DNA of 64,000 nucleotides from Paracoccus aerius (GTDB lineage Bacteria > Pseudomonadota > Alphaproteobacteria > Rhodobacterales > Rhodobacteraceae). The stretch lies in NCBI RefSeq assembly GCF_014656455.1, contig NZ_BNCL01000005.1, positions 180,654 through 244,653 of the forward strand. The letters are read 5' to 3'. Each line of letters starts with the position of its first letter. Positions within the stretch are counted from its first letter, which is position 1. Made by a program: the position numbers and the translations under genes. Positions 45,582 through 55,758 of this stretch are shown here, one piece after another. Under the pieces are notes generated by a model. The model was not told where the DNA came from. It did not search any database and was given only the letters and a program-made list of their open reading frames with translations.

Positions 45582-46243
45582 TGGACGGCGACCTCGACCG
45601 GGGTGATCATCCAGTTCTTGGGGTTGATCAGGCGGAAGGCGCCGGTGACGGTGACGGACTTGCCGGTCAGGCTGGCGGTGTCGATGCCGTCCAGCACGGC
45701 GGCCTTCATCGCGCGGTTGATGCCCGATCCGGCGTCCTGGTATTCGATCTGGTTCTTGAAGTCGCCAAAGGCGATATCGCCCGGCGCGTCGCGCAGGTCG
45801 GTGCCGTTGATCGCAGGGCCGGTCTGGACGCGGACGGTGATGTCTTCGGGCAGGCCGTCCACCGTCAGCGGATAGACGCCCGACCGCGCCTCGCCCGCGA
45901 CGCCGGTCAGGGTCACGAACATGATCGCCCCGGTGGACGACGCGACACCATATTGTTCCGCCGCCGCGTCCTTGTCGGCCAGGACGGCGGGGGCCAGGGT
46001 CGCCGCATCGACGGCCTTTTCCTTCACGAAGGCCTGGATGCGCGGAAACTGTTCCTGGCCATAGCTGTCGGGCGAAAAGGCTTGCACCCGGACATCGGCC
46101 TCGGAACCGATGGGAACGACGGTGGTGTCAAGCGCGATAGCGCCCGCCAGGACGACGATGGCCGCTGCGCCCATCAGCATCCCGCGCCGCGAGGGGGCGG
46201 GGGCCTTGGGGGCGGATGTGGAGGGGGCGGTGCTGTGGCTCAT
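45578..46243 (-). CDS. DUF2291 family protein linked to sugar ABC transporter
   Basis: A 221-residue protein with one N-terminal membrane anchor (GMLMGAAAIVVLAGAIALDTTVV) and a periplasmic domain (PDSYGQEQFPRIQAFVKEKA, GDFKNQIEYQDAGSGINRAMK). It belongs to DUF2291, which is repeatedly found at the head of polyol/sugar ABC operons such as the rhizobial erythritol transporter; its role is unknown, perhaps in substrate binding or transporter assembly. It is the first gene of the minus-strand operon, facing eryA. Confidence 0.8.
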   Translation of the reverse strand: MSHSTAPSTSAPKAPAPSRRGMLMGAAAIVVLAGAIALDTTVVPIGSEADVRVQAFSPDSYGQEQFPRIQAFVKEKAVDAATLAPAVLADKDAAAEQYGVASSTGAIMFVTLTGVAGEARSGVYPLTVDGLPEDITVRVQTGPAINGTDLRDAPGDIAFGDFKNQIEYQDAGSGINRAMKAAVLDGIDTASLTGKSVTVTGAFRLINPKNWMITPVEVAVQ

Positions 46244-46623
46244 GGATAAAGGCCCTGCCTGTCTTCTGGGGTCAGCGGGTGGCGGCTGATGCGGGGAAAG
46301 CGCCGCCAGGCGAAATCGTCCACCGAAGGCGTGCAGTCAATGCCTGCTTGTCGGGCATGTCGTTTCCCCCCTTTTGCATCCTCGGCCGCTGGCCCGCGTG
46401 ACTGGCCGCAGGGCCCGGTGCGCAGGTCGCCTCCTCTGACGGATCCTGCCCATTGCCCCAGACCTTAGCTGAAATTATTTACTATGTCTGCAAAAAAATG
46501 CATTCACGAGGCATGTCCTTTCGTGTAAGGATCCGGATCGGGGCGCGGTCCTGCGATGGACCCGCGCAGGAGGGATTGGAATGACTGCCGCGACACTCGG
46601 CCAGCCCTGCAAGGGAACGCTTC
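46244..46623. promoter_or_regulatory. divergent control region of the ery island (380 bp)
   Basis: No long gene lies here. A near-identical 13-mer occurs twice: GGCATGTCGTTTC (46354-46366) and GGCATGTCCTTTC (46510-46522). Each is the right arm of an inverted repeat (ATGCC-N9-GGCAT at 46340-46358; ATGCA-N7-GGCAT at 46498-46514), so these are candidate EryD (SorC-type) operators. The only AT-rich stretch, 46470-46500, contains TTGCCC (46453-46458) and TATTTA (46476-46481) 17 bases apart, a possible promoter for eryA. A leader ORF follows at 46581. Confidence 0.45.
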
Positions 46624-46637
46624 ATGGCCGGCCGTGA
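46581..46637 (+). CDS. possible 18-residue leader peptide overlapping the eryA start
   Basis: ATG at 46581 follows an excellent ribosome site (AGGAGGG at 46568-46574) and opens an 18-codon frame, MTAATLGQPCKGTLHGRP, ending in TGA at 46635-46637. The eryA ATG (46624) lies inside it in another frame, with its own weaker AAGGGA. The layout would couple eryA translation to the leader. It could equally be a chance frame behind a strong site that really serves eryA at unusual distance. Confidence 0.35.
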   Translation: MTAATLGQPCKGTLHGRP

Positions 46638-48195
46638 CATCCTTATCGGCATAGATGCTGGCACCTCGGTCATCAAGGCGGTGGCCTTTGATCTGGGCGG
46701 GCGGCAGATCGCGGCTTCGTCGGTCCCCAACCGTTATCATTCGGGAACGGACGGGTCCGCCACGCAATCGCTGCACCAGACATGGGACGACTGCGCCGCC
46801 GCCTTGCGTGGGCTGGGGGCCAAGATCGACGGTCTGGCGGGGCGCACGGCGGCGCTGTCGGTAACGGCGCAGGGCGACGGGACGTGGCTGGTCGGGCGCG
46901 ACGGGCCGGTGGGCGATGCCTGGCTGTGGCTGGACGCGCGCGCCGCGCCGACCGTGGCGCGGCTGGCCGCCGGTCCCGCCAACCGCGCGCGTTTCGAAGC
47001 CACGGGCACCGGGCTGAATACCTGCCAGCAGGGCAGCCAGATGGCGCATATGGACGCCCACGCGCCCGACCTTCTGGACGGGGCCAAGGTCGCGCTGCAT
47101 TGCAAGGACTGGCTTTACCTGAACCTGACGGGCGTGCAGGCGACCGATCCGTCCGAGGCCAGCTTCACCTTCGGCAATTTCCGCACCCGCCAATATGACG
47201 ACGCGGTAATCGACGCGCTTGGCCTGACGCATCGCCGCAGCCTGCTGCCGCCGATCATCGACGGCACGCAGGTCACGCATCCGCTGACGCAGGACGCCGC
47301 GCGCCAGACCGGACTGCTGGCCGGAACGCCTGTATCCCTGGGCTATGTGGACATGGTGATGACCGCGCTTGGCGCGGGCGTCTATGGCGGGGCTGCGGGC
47401 GACGTGGCCTGTTCCACCGTGGGATCGACGGGCGTCCACCTGCGCGCCGTCCGGTCTCAGGACGTGCATCTGAACGACGAGGGCACGGGCTATGTCATCT
47501 GCCTGCCGGTCCCCGGCGTCGTCACGCAGGTGCAGACCAACATGGCCGCGACGCTGAACCTGGACTGGGTGCTGGGGCTCGCGGCAGGCATCATGTCCGA
47601 CATGGGCCAGTCCGTGACCCATCGCGACCTGGTCGCCCATATCGAGGGCTGGCTGCTGCAGTCCACCCCCGGCCAGATCGTCTATCACCCCTATATCTCG
47701 GAAGCCGGGGAACGCGGGCCCTTTGTCGACGCTCATGCGCGGGCGGGCTTTGTCGGGCTGTCGGCGGGCCACCGCTATCCCGACCTGATCCGCGCCGTGG
47801 CCGAAGGCCTGGGCATGGCCATGCGCGACTGCTATGCCGCAATGGGGCCGCTGCCGGGTGAATTGCGCCTGACCGGCGGGGCCGCGCGGTCGCGGGGCCT
47901 GCGGGGCATCCTGGCCGCCAGCCTGAACGCCCCTGTCCGCGTGTCCGACCGGGACGAGGCAGGGGCCGCGGGCGCCGCCATGATGGCCGCCGTCGCCATC
48001 GGCGCCTATCCGGACATGGAGGCCTGCATCGCCCAGTGGGTGACCCCGTTGCTGGGCCAGGCAGAACCGCCCGATCCCGTGCTGGTTGCAGCCTATGACG
48101 CGCTGTTCCCCGCCTTCACCGCTTCGCGCCGGGCCTTGCCGCCCGCCTGGGACGCGCTTGCCGCTGCCCGATCCCTGAAAGGACACTGGCTATGA
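46624..48195 (+). CDS. eryA: erythritol kinase (FGGY family)
   Basis: A 523-residue FGGY carbohydrate kinase: N-terminal ILIGIDAGTSVIKAVAFDLGG, the C-terminal domain with LTGGAARSRGLRGILAASL. Gene order with eryB, eryC and eryD identifies it as EryA, which phosphorylates erythritol to L-erythritol 4-phosphate. A close relative polyol such as another tetritol remains possible. It overlaps eryB by four bases. Upstream lies the divergent control region with candidate EryD operators. Confidence 0.85.
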   Translation: MAGRDILIGIDAGTSVIKAVAFDLGGRQIAASSVPNRYHSGTDGSATQSLHQTWDDCAAALRGLGAKIDGLAGRTAALSVTAQGDGTWLVGRDGPVGDAWLWLDARAAPTVARLAAGPANRARFEATGTGLNTCQQGSQMAHMDAHAPDLLDGAKVALHCKDWLYLNLTGVQATDPSEASFTFGNFRTRQYDDAVIDALGLTHRRSLLPPIIDGTQVTHPLTQDAARQTGLLAGTPVSLGYVDMVMTALGAGVYGGAAGDVACSTVGSTGVHLRAVRSQDVHLNDEGTGYVICLPVPGVVTQVQTNMAATLNLDWVLGLAAGIMSDMGQSVTHRDLVAHIEGWLLQSTPGQIVYHPYISEAGERGPFVDAHARAGFVGLSAGHRYPDLIRAVAEGLGMAMRDCYAAMGPLPGELRLTGGAARSRGLRGILAASLNAPVRVSDRDEAGAAGAAMMAAVAIGAYPDMEACIAQWVTPLLGQAEPPDPVLVAAYDALFPAFTASRRALPPAWDALAAARSLKGHWL

Positions 48196-49709
48196 CCCCT
48201 GATTCCGAGATGATCGACCTTTTCGTCATTGGCGGCGGCATCAACGGCGCGGGCATGGCCCGCGATGCGGCCGGACGGGGGCTGAAGGTCGTGCTGTGCG
48301 AAAAGGACGATCTGGCCCAAGGCACCTCGTCCCGGTCGGGCAAGCTGGTCCATGGGGGCCTGCGCTATCTGGAATACTACGAGTTCCGCCTGGTCCGCGA
48401 GGCCCTGATCGAGCGGGAGGTGCTGCTGAACGCGGCCCCGCATATCATCTGGCCGATGCGCTTCGTGCTGCCCCATTCACCCGAGGATCGCCCCGCCTGG
48501 CTGGTCCGCCTGGGCCTGTTCCTTTACGACCACCTGGGCGGGCGCAAGAAGCTGCCCGGCACCCGCACGCTGGATCTGCGCCGCGATCCCGAAGGCGCGC
48601 CCTTGCTGGACCAGTATCACAAGGGGTTCGAATACAGCGACTGCTGGGTGGACGATGCGCGCCTGGTGATCCTGAACGCCGTCGGCGCGGCCGAAAAGGG
48701 GGCCGAGGTCCTGACCCGCAGCCCCTGCATTTCCGCCCGGCGCGAAAACGGCGCCTGGACCGCCCAGACCCGCAACGAACTCACCGGGGAAGTCCGCACC
48801 TTCCGCGCCCGCTGCATCGTCAACTGCGCCGGACCCTGGGTGTCGCAGGTCATCAACAACGTCGCGGGGTCCAACTCCAGCCGCAACGTCCGGCTGGTCA
48901 AGGGCAGCCACATCATCGTGCCGAAATGGTGGTCGGGCCAGCAGGCCTATCTGGTCCAGAACAAGGACCGGCGGGTGATCTTCATCAACCCCTACGAAGG
49001 CGACAAGGCGCTGATCGGCACCACGGACATCCCGTGGGAGAACCGGGCCGAGGACGTGACCATCTCGGACGACGAGGTCGATTACCTGCTGGCCGCCGTG
49101 AACCGCTATTTCAAGGAGAAACTGCGCCCTTCGGACGTGCTGCACGCCTTTTCGGGGGTGCGGCCGCTGTTCGACGACGGCGCGGGCAACCCGTCGGCCG
49201 TGACCCGCGACTATGTCTTCGACCTGGACACGACCGGCGGTGCGCCGCTGCTGAACGTGTTCGGCGGCAAGATCACGACCTTCCGCGAACTAGCCGAACG
49301 CGGGATGCACAAGCTGCGGGACATCTTTCCGGCGATGGGGCCCGACTGGACAGAGACCACCCCCCTGCCGGGCGGAGAGATCGCCAATGCTGATTTCGAA
49401 TCCTTCCTGAACCTGTTGCGCGAACTGCACCCCTGGATGCCGCGCAAGCTGGTCGTCCATTACGCCCGCCTCTATGGCGCGCGAACCAAGGACGTGGTCG
49501 CCGGCGCGATGAACATGGACGGGCTTGGCCGACACTTCGGCGGCAACCTCTACGAAGCCGAGGCGCGCTATCTGGTCGCCAGGGAATGGGCGCAGCAGCC
49601 CGAGGACATCCTGTGGCGGCGCACCAAGCACTACTTGCACCTGACGCCCGAAGAACAGCAGGCCTTCGTGGATTGGTTCAACGGCTCTGACCTGGCGCAG
49701 GCTGCGTGA
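48192..49709 (+). CDS. eryB: L-erythritol 4-phosphate dehydrogenase (GlpD-like)
   Basis: A 505-residue FAD-dependent dehydrogenase of the GlpD family: FVIGGGINGAGMARDAAGRG (FAD motif, residues about 12-31), GTSSRSGKLVHGGLRYLE, HGGLRYLEYYEF and the C-terminal helical domain with LYGARTKDVV. In the erythritol pathway it oxidises L-erythritol 4-phosphate to L-3-tetrulose 4-phosphate, passing electrons to the quinone pool. GlpD itself is the alternative but the eryA/eryC neighbours decide for EryB. Confidence 0.85.
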   Translation: MTPDSEMIDLFVIGGGINGAGMARDAAGRGLKVVLCEKDDLAQGTSSRSGKLVHGGLRYLEYYEFRLVREALIEREVLLNAAPHIIWPMRFVLPHSPEDRPAWLVRLGLFLYDHLGGRKKLPGTRTLDLRRDPEGAPLLDQYHKGFEYSDCWVDDARLVILNAVGAAEKGAEVLTRSPCISARRENGAWTAQTRNELTGEVRTFRARCIVNCAGPWVSQVINNVAGSNSSRNVRLVKGSHIIVPKWWSGQQAYLVQNKDRRVIFINPYEGDKALIGTTDIPWENRAEDVTISDDEVDYLLAAVNRYFKEKLRPSDVLHAFSGVRPLFDDGAGNPSAVTRDYVFDLDTTGGAPLLNVFGGKITTFRELAERGMHKLRDIFPAMGPDWTETTPLPGGEIANADFESFLNLLRELHPWMPRKLVVHYARLYGARTKDVVAGAMNMDGLGRHFGGNLYEAEARYLVAREWAQQPEDILWRRTKHYLHLTPEEQQAFVDWFNGSDLAQAA

Positions 49710-49714
49710 CCGCC

Positions 49715-50647
49715 ATGGCCCTGACGCTTTCGCTGAACACCAACCCGCTGGTCAACCGCTTCGCCGATCCCGACGACCTGATCCAAACGGTCGCGCGGGA
49801 TCTGCGCATCCGTGACCTGCAACTGACGCATGAGTTCATCAACCCGTCCTGGCCCGCCCCCGTGATCCGCCGCCTGACGCGGCAGATGGGGGCCGCGCTT
49901 GTCCGCACCGGCGTGCGCGTCACCAGCGGCATGACGGGGCCTTACGGGCGGCTGAACCATTTCGGCCATCCCGACCGCGATGTGCGGCGATACTATGTCG
50001 ACTGGTTCAAGACCTTTGCCGACATCATAGGCGACCTCGGCGGCACTTCGGTCGGCACGCAGTTCGCGATCTTCACCTATCGCGACTATGACGACCCGCA
50101 GCGGCGCGAGGATTTGATCCGCATCGCCATCGACGCCTGGGCCGAGGTCGCGGACCATGCCAAGGCCGCCGGTCTGTCCTATGTCTTCTGGGAACCCATG
50201 AGCGTGGGTCGCGAGTTCGGCGAAACCATCGACGCCTGCATGGCCCTGCAGGACCGGCTGACGGCGGCGGACATGGCCGTGCCAATGTGGATGATGGCCG
50301 ACATCGACCACGGCGACGTGACCAGCCCGAACCCGGACGACACCGACCCCTATGCCTGGGCGCGCGCGGTGCCCAGGGTTTCGCCCATCATCCACATCAA
50401 GCAGTCGATGATGGACAAGTCGGGCCACCGTCCCTTCACTGCCGAATACAACGCCAAGGGCCGCGTGCAGCCGGAACCGCTGCTGGAGGCCCTGGCCCAG
50501 GGCGGCGCGGTGGACAACGAGATCTGCCTGGAACTGTCCTTCAAGGAACGCGAACCGAACGACCGCCAGGTGATCGCGCATATCGCCGAAAGCGTGGCCT
50601 TCTGGGCACCGCATATCGACAGCGGCGCTGGGGATCTGAAGGTCTGA
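49715..50647 (+). CDS. eryC: tetrulose-4-phosphate racemase (xylose isomerase-like)
   Basis: A 310-residue TIM-barrel protein of the sugar isomerase/epimerase superfamily. The opening MALTLSLNTNPLVNRFADPD is characteristic of EryC, as are the metal-ligand regions FWEPMSVGREFGET, MWMMADIDHGDV and HIKQSM. In Brucella EryC interconverts L- and D-3-tetrulose 4-phosphate. ATG 49715 matches EryC N-termini; a GTG at 49706 overlapping the eryB stop is the alternative. The stop overlaps the next ATG by one base. Confidence 0.85.
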   Translation: MALTLSLNTNPLVNRFADPDDLIQTVARDLRIRDLQLTHEFINPSWPAPVIRRLTRQMGAALVRTGVRVTSGMTGPYGRLNHFGHPDRDVRRYYVDWFKTFADIIGDLGGTSVGTQFAIFTYRDYDDPQRREDLIRIAIDAWAEVADHAKAAGLSYVFWEPMSVGREFGETIDACMALQDRLTAADMAVPMWMMADIDHGDVTSPNPDDTDPYAWARAVPRVSPIIHIKQSMMDKSGHRPFTAEYNAKGRVQPEPLLEALAQGGAVDNEICLELSFKEREPNDRQVIAHIAESVAFWAPHIDSGAGDLKV

Positions 50648-51795
50648 TGGTCGCGCCCTTCGCCTTTGCCTCTGCTGCTGAAATCCTGTTCGGCAGGGGG
50701 CAGGCCGCCAATGCGGCCGCGCGTGTGGTGGGGCTTGGGCAACGAGTGCTGCTGGTCCATGGCCGCAATCCCGACCGTGCCGCCTGGCTGGCCGATGGGT
50801 TGCGGGCGCAGGGCTGCGAGGTTGTGGGCTTCGCCGTGCCGCGCGAACCCGACACCGATCTGGTGGCCCAGGGCATCCGCACCGCCCAGGGGGCGCAGGT
50901 CGTGGTGGCCCTCGGCGGCGGCGCTGTCATCGACGCAGGAAAAGCCATTGCCGCACTTGTCCCTGCCACGCGCCCGATGCTGGACCATCTTGAGGTCGTG
51001 GGGCAGGGCCTGCCGCTGGACCATCCGCCCTTGCCCTTTGTCGCCATCCCAACCACCGCGGGCACGGGGGCCGAGGTCACGCGCAACGCCGTGATCGGCG
51101 TGCCCGACCACCGCCGCAAGGTCAGCTTGCGCGACGCCCGGATGCTGCCGCGACTGGCGGTCGTGGACCCGGCGCTGACCGATGGCTGCCCGCGCCCGGT
51201 GACGCTGGCCTCGGGCCTGGATGCCGTCACCCAGGTGATCGAGCCTTTCGTCTGCACCCGCACAAACCCGCTGACCGACGCGTTGTGCCGCGACGCGATC
51301 CCGCGCGGGCTGGCCGCGATCCGGCGCCTGATGGAGGACGAGGAACCCGAGGCGCGGGACGAGATGGCTTGGGTCAGTCTGTGCGGCGGCCTAGCGCTTG
51401 CCAATGCCGGGCTTGGCGCGGTCCACGGGCTTGCCGGGCCGCTGGGCGGGCTGACTGGCGCGCCGCATGGTGCGATCTGCGGGGCGCTGCTGCCCCATGT
51501 GCTGATGGCAAACCGCACGGCTGCCCACGACCCGGCTGCGATCGAGCGGCTGGACCAGGTCGCCCGCTGGATCGGCGCGGCCTTTGATACGCCCTTCGCC
51601 TCGATGCCCGAGGCGACGCGGGCGCTGGCCGACTGGTCGCATCGCGCGGGCCTTCCGGCGCTGACCGCGCTTGGCATCGGCCCCGAGGCGCAGGCCGCCG
51701 CTGCCGACGCCGCGGCCGCGTCATCCTCGATGAAGGCCAACCCGGTGGCGCTGAGCGAAAACCAGCTTCGCCGCATCATGGAGGAGGCCGGCTGA
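50647..51795 (+). CDS. iron-containing alcohol dehydrogenase family protein in the ery operon
   Basis: A 382-residue member of the Fe-ADH/maleylacetate reductase family: NAD motif VVALGGGAVIDAGKAIA near residue 88, PTTAGTGAEVTRNAVI, and the metal-site region LDAVTQVIEPF plus AVHGLAGPLGG and GAPHGAICGALLP. Of the usual Asp-His-His-His ligands the first His is Gln here (DAVTQ), as in some subfamilies, so metal use is uncertain. It is translationally coupled to eryC and eryD (TGATG on both sides). It is not part of the classical eryABCD set; it may oxidise a related tetritol or reduce a side product. Confidence 0.8.
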   Translation: MVAPFAFASAAEILFGRGQAANAAARVVGLGQRVLLVHGRNPDRAAWLADGLRAQGCEVVGFAVPREPDTDLVAQGIRTAQGAQVVVALGGGAVIDAGKAIAALVPATRPMLDHLEVVGQGLPLDHPPLPFVAIPTTAGTGAEVTRNAVIGVPDHRRKVSLRDARMLPRLAVVDPALTDGCPRPVTLASGLDAVTQVIEPFVCTRTNPLTDALCRDAIPRGLAAIRRLMEDEEPEARDEMAWVSLCGGLALANAGLGAVHGLAGPLGGLTGAPHGAICGALLPHVLMANRTAAHDPAAIERLDQVARWIGAAFDTPFASMPEATRALADWSHRAGLPALTALGIGPEAQAAAADAAAASSSMKANPVALSENQLRRIMEEAG

Positions 51796-52745
51796 TGGCG
51801 CGACAGGGGATCGACCCGGAACGAAGCCTCGCCACCCGCGCGGCCTGGCTGCATTACGCTGGCGGGCTGACCCAGGCAGCAGTCGCAAAACGGCTGGGCG
51901 TCACCGGCGTCAAGGCGCATCGCCTTATTGCCCGCGCCGTGGCCGAGGGCGTGGTCAAGGTCAGCATCGACGGCGAGATCGTGGAATGCGCGGTGCTGGA
52001 GGACCGGCTCTGCGCGCTGTACGGCCTGGCCTTCTGCGAGGTCGCCCCCGACTTGGGCGAGGAAGGGATGCCCCTGCGCGCTCTGGGCCTGGCCGGTGCC
52101 AGCTTCCTGCGCCGCGAAGTCGAACGGGGCGAGCACAAGACGATCGGCCTGGGTCACGGCCGCACGCTTGCGGCAGCGGTGCAGGAACTGCCGCGGTTTG
52201 ACGCGAACGGCACCCGCTTCGTGTCTCTGTTGGGCGGGCTTACGCGGCATTACTCTGCCAACCGCCATGACGTGATGCACCGCCTGGCGGAACGCACCGG
52301 CGCGCAGGCCTATGTGCTGCCGGTGCCCTTCTTCGCCAATTCCGAGAGCGACCGCGCGGTGCTGCTGAACCAGCCGGGCGTGCGCGACATCTTCGACCTG
52401 GCCAATGGCGCGGATCTGAAATTCGTGGGCATGGGCACGGTCGATCCCGGCGCGCAGCTTGTGGCATCGGGCATGATCGAGCCGCGAGAGATCGACGAAA
52501 TCCGCGCGGCGGGCGGCGTGGGCGAGATGATGGGCCATTTCTTCGACCCCGAAGGCCGGGTGCTGGAAACCACGCTTTCTGCCCGCACGCTGTCGGCTTC
52601 GCTGGACGAACCGGGGGCCAGTCGGGTCGTGGTGATCGCGGGCGGGGTGGACAAGGTCCAGGCGATCCGTGCGGCCTTGCGCAGCGGGCGGCTGCAAGGG
52701 CTGATCACGGACGAGGCGACGGCGCAGGCCTTGGCGGACCAATAG
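51795..52745 (+). CDS. eryD: SorC-family regulator of erythritol catabolism
   Basis: A 316-residue SorC/DeoR-type regulator: N-terminal HTH GGLTQAAVAKRLGVTGVKAHRLIARAV (in parts, about residues 22-48), then a sugar-phosphate-binding domain (GLGHGRTL, SLLGGLTRHYSANRHDVMHRLAERTG in parts, GVDKVQAIRAALRSG). EryD represses the ery operon and is relieved by erythritol or a phosphorylated product in Brucella and rhizobia. It is the last gene of eryABC-ADH-eryD. Candidate operators lie upstream of eryA. Confidence 0.85.
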   Translation: MARQGIDPERSLATRAAWLHYAGGLTQAAVAKRLGVTGVKAHRLIARAVAEGVVKVSIDGEIVECAVLEDRLCALYGLAFCEVAPDLGEEGMPLRALGLAGASFLRREVERGEHKTIGLGHGRTLAAAVQELPRFDANGTRFVSLLGGLTRHYSANRHDVMHRLAERTGAQAYVLPVPFFANSESDRAVLLNQPGVRDIFDLANGADLKFVGMGTVDPGAQLVASGMIEPREIDEIRAAGGVGEMMGHFFDPEGRVLETTLSARTLSASLDEPGASRVVVIAGGVDKVQAIRAALRSGRLQGLITDEATAQALADQ

Positions 52746-52750
52746 AAAAA

Positions 52751-52808
52751 GGTGCGTGCAAAGCACGCACCCTACGGTTTGCGGGCAGGGTGCGTGCTTG
52801 CACGCACC
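52751..52808. terminator. twin hairpins between convergent eryD and tkt
   Basis: Two copies of the same palindrome: GGTGCGTGC-AAA-GCACGCACC (52751-52771) and GGTGCGTG-CTTG-CACGCACC (52789-52808), 17 bases apart. The first has an A5 flank upstream, giving a T-run for the minus-strand tkt transcript. They lie seven bases from either gene, so they should end transcription from both sides. Confidence 0.75.
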
Positions 52809-52815
52809 GTTGCGC

Positions 52816-54846
<2,031 letters not shown>

Positions 54847-54892
54847 GTGGTCCTCCGACGGTTTGGGGGTGAATACCCCGGACAGGCCGCCG

Positions 54893-54953
54893 CCACAACA
54901 ATGATCACAAACAGGCATCACAAAGTCACACAAATGATGTTGCGATTTCAACA
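54893..54953. promoter_or_regulatory. repeat array in the tkt/deoR divergent region
   Basis: CACAA recurs at 54894, 54906, 54919 and 54929, in the forms CCACAACA, TCACAAACA, TCACAAAG and TCACACAAA, spaced 10-13 bp, about one helical turn. It is followed by the inverted repeat TGTTG-N6-CAACA (54938-54953). DeoR-type repressors often bind such repeats near their own promoter, so this is a candidate operator for the adjacent regulator, acting on tkt and the eryH operon. Confidence 0.5.
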
Positions 54954-54989
54954 AGCGATGTTATAAACGCCGCAGCCGAGGAGGGTCAG

Positions 54990-55754
54990 GTGAAGCGCGA
55001 CGAACGCCGGCAGGCGATCATGGATCTTCTGGTGGGCGCACGCGCCGTGGATCTGGACGATCTGGCGGACCGTTTCGCCGTGTCGCGCATGACCATCCAC
55101 CGGGATCTTGACGACCTTGAACAGGCGGGGCTGCTGCGCAAGGTGCGCGGCGGCGCAACGATCGAGGCGGGGACGCAGTTCGAAAGCGACTTCCGCATCC
55201 GCGCCTTGCAGGACAGCGACGCCAAGGCCCGCATGGCCCGCGCCGCGCTGGATCTGGTGGAACCGGGCATGACCGTGATGGTCAACGACGGGTCCATGGC
55301 TGCCCTGCTGGGCGCCAACCTGACCGACAAGGCCCCCCTGACCGTCATCACCAACAACGCCGCCGTGATCGACCGGCTGAAGGACGCCCCGCGCATCACG
55401 CTGATCGCGCTTGGCGGCACCTACAGCGCCAAGTTCAACGGCTTCTTCGGCACCGTGACCGAGGATGCGCTGTCGCGGCTGCGCGCCGATCTGGCCTTCA
55501 TCTCGACCCCCGCCGTGGCCGGGCTGCGGGCCTTTCACATGGACGACGCGGCGGTCCGGGCCAAGCGGGCGATGATCGCCGCCGCCGACCGGGCCGTGCT
55601 GCTGGTCAACCATACGCGCTTCGGCCGGTCGGCCCTGCACATGCTGGCCGACCTGTCCGATTTCGACGCCATCATCACCGATGCCGCCCCCGCGCCCCCT
55701 GATCGCGCCGCGATCGACCGGGCAGGGTTGCGGCTGACCATCGCAAGGGACTGA
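54990..55754 (+). CDS. DeoR/GlpR family transcriptional regulator of the eryHI operon
   Basis: A 254-residue DeoR-type regulator: HTH VDLDDLADRFAVSRMTIHRDLDDLEQAGLLRK (in parts) and a sugar-phosphate-binding C-terminal domain (GMTVMVNDGSMAALLG, GGTYSAKFNGFFG, ADRAVLLVNHTRFG). The start is GTG at 54990, with GAGGAGGG before it. It heads the plus-strand set deoR-eryH-eryI-fbp-fba and ends four bases before eryH; a DeoR gene is also linked to eryHI in Brucella. Confidence 0.88.
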   Translation: MKRDERRQAIMDLLVGARAVDLDDLADRFAVSRMTIHRDLDDLEQAGLLRKVRGGATIEAGTQFESDFRIRALQDSDAKARMARAALDLVEPGMTVMVNDGSMAALLGANLTDKAPLTVITNNAAVIDRLKDAPRITLIALGGTYSAKFNGFFGTVTEDALSRLRADLAFISTPAVAGLRAFHMDDAAVRAKRAMIAAADRAVLLVNHTRFGRSALHMLADLSDFDAIITDAAPAPPDRAAIDRAGLRLTIARD

Positions 55755-55758
55755 GCGC

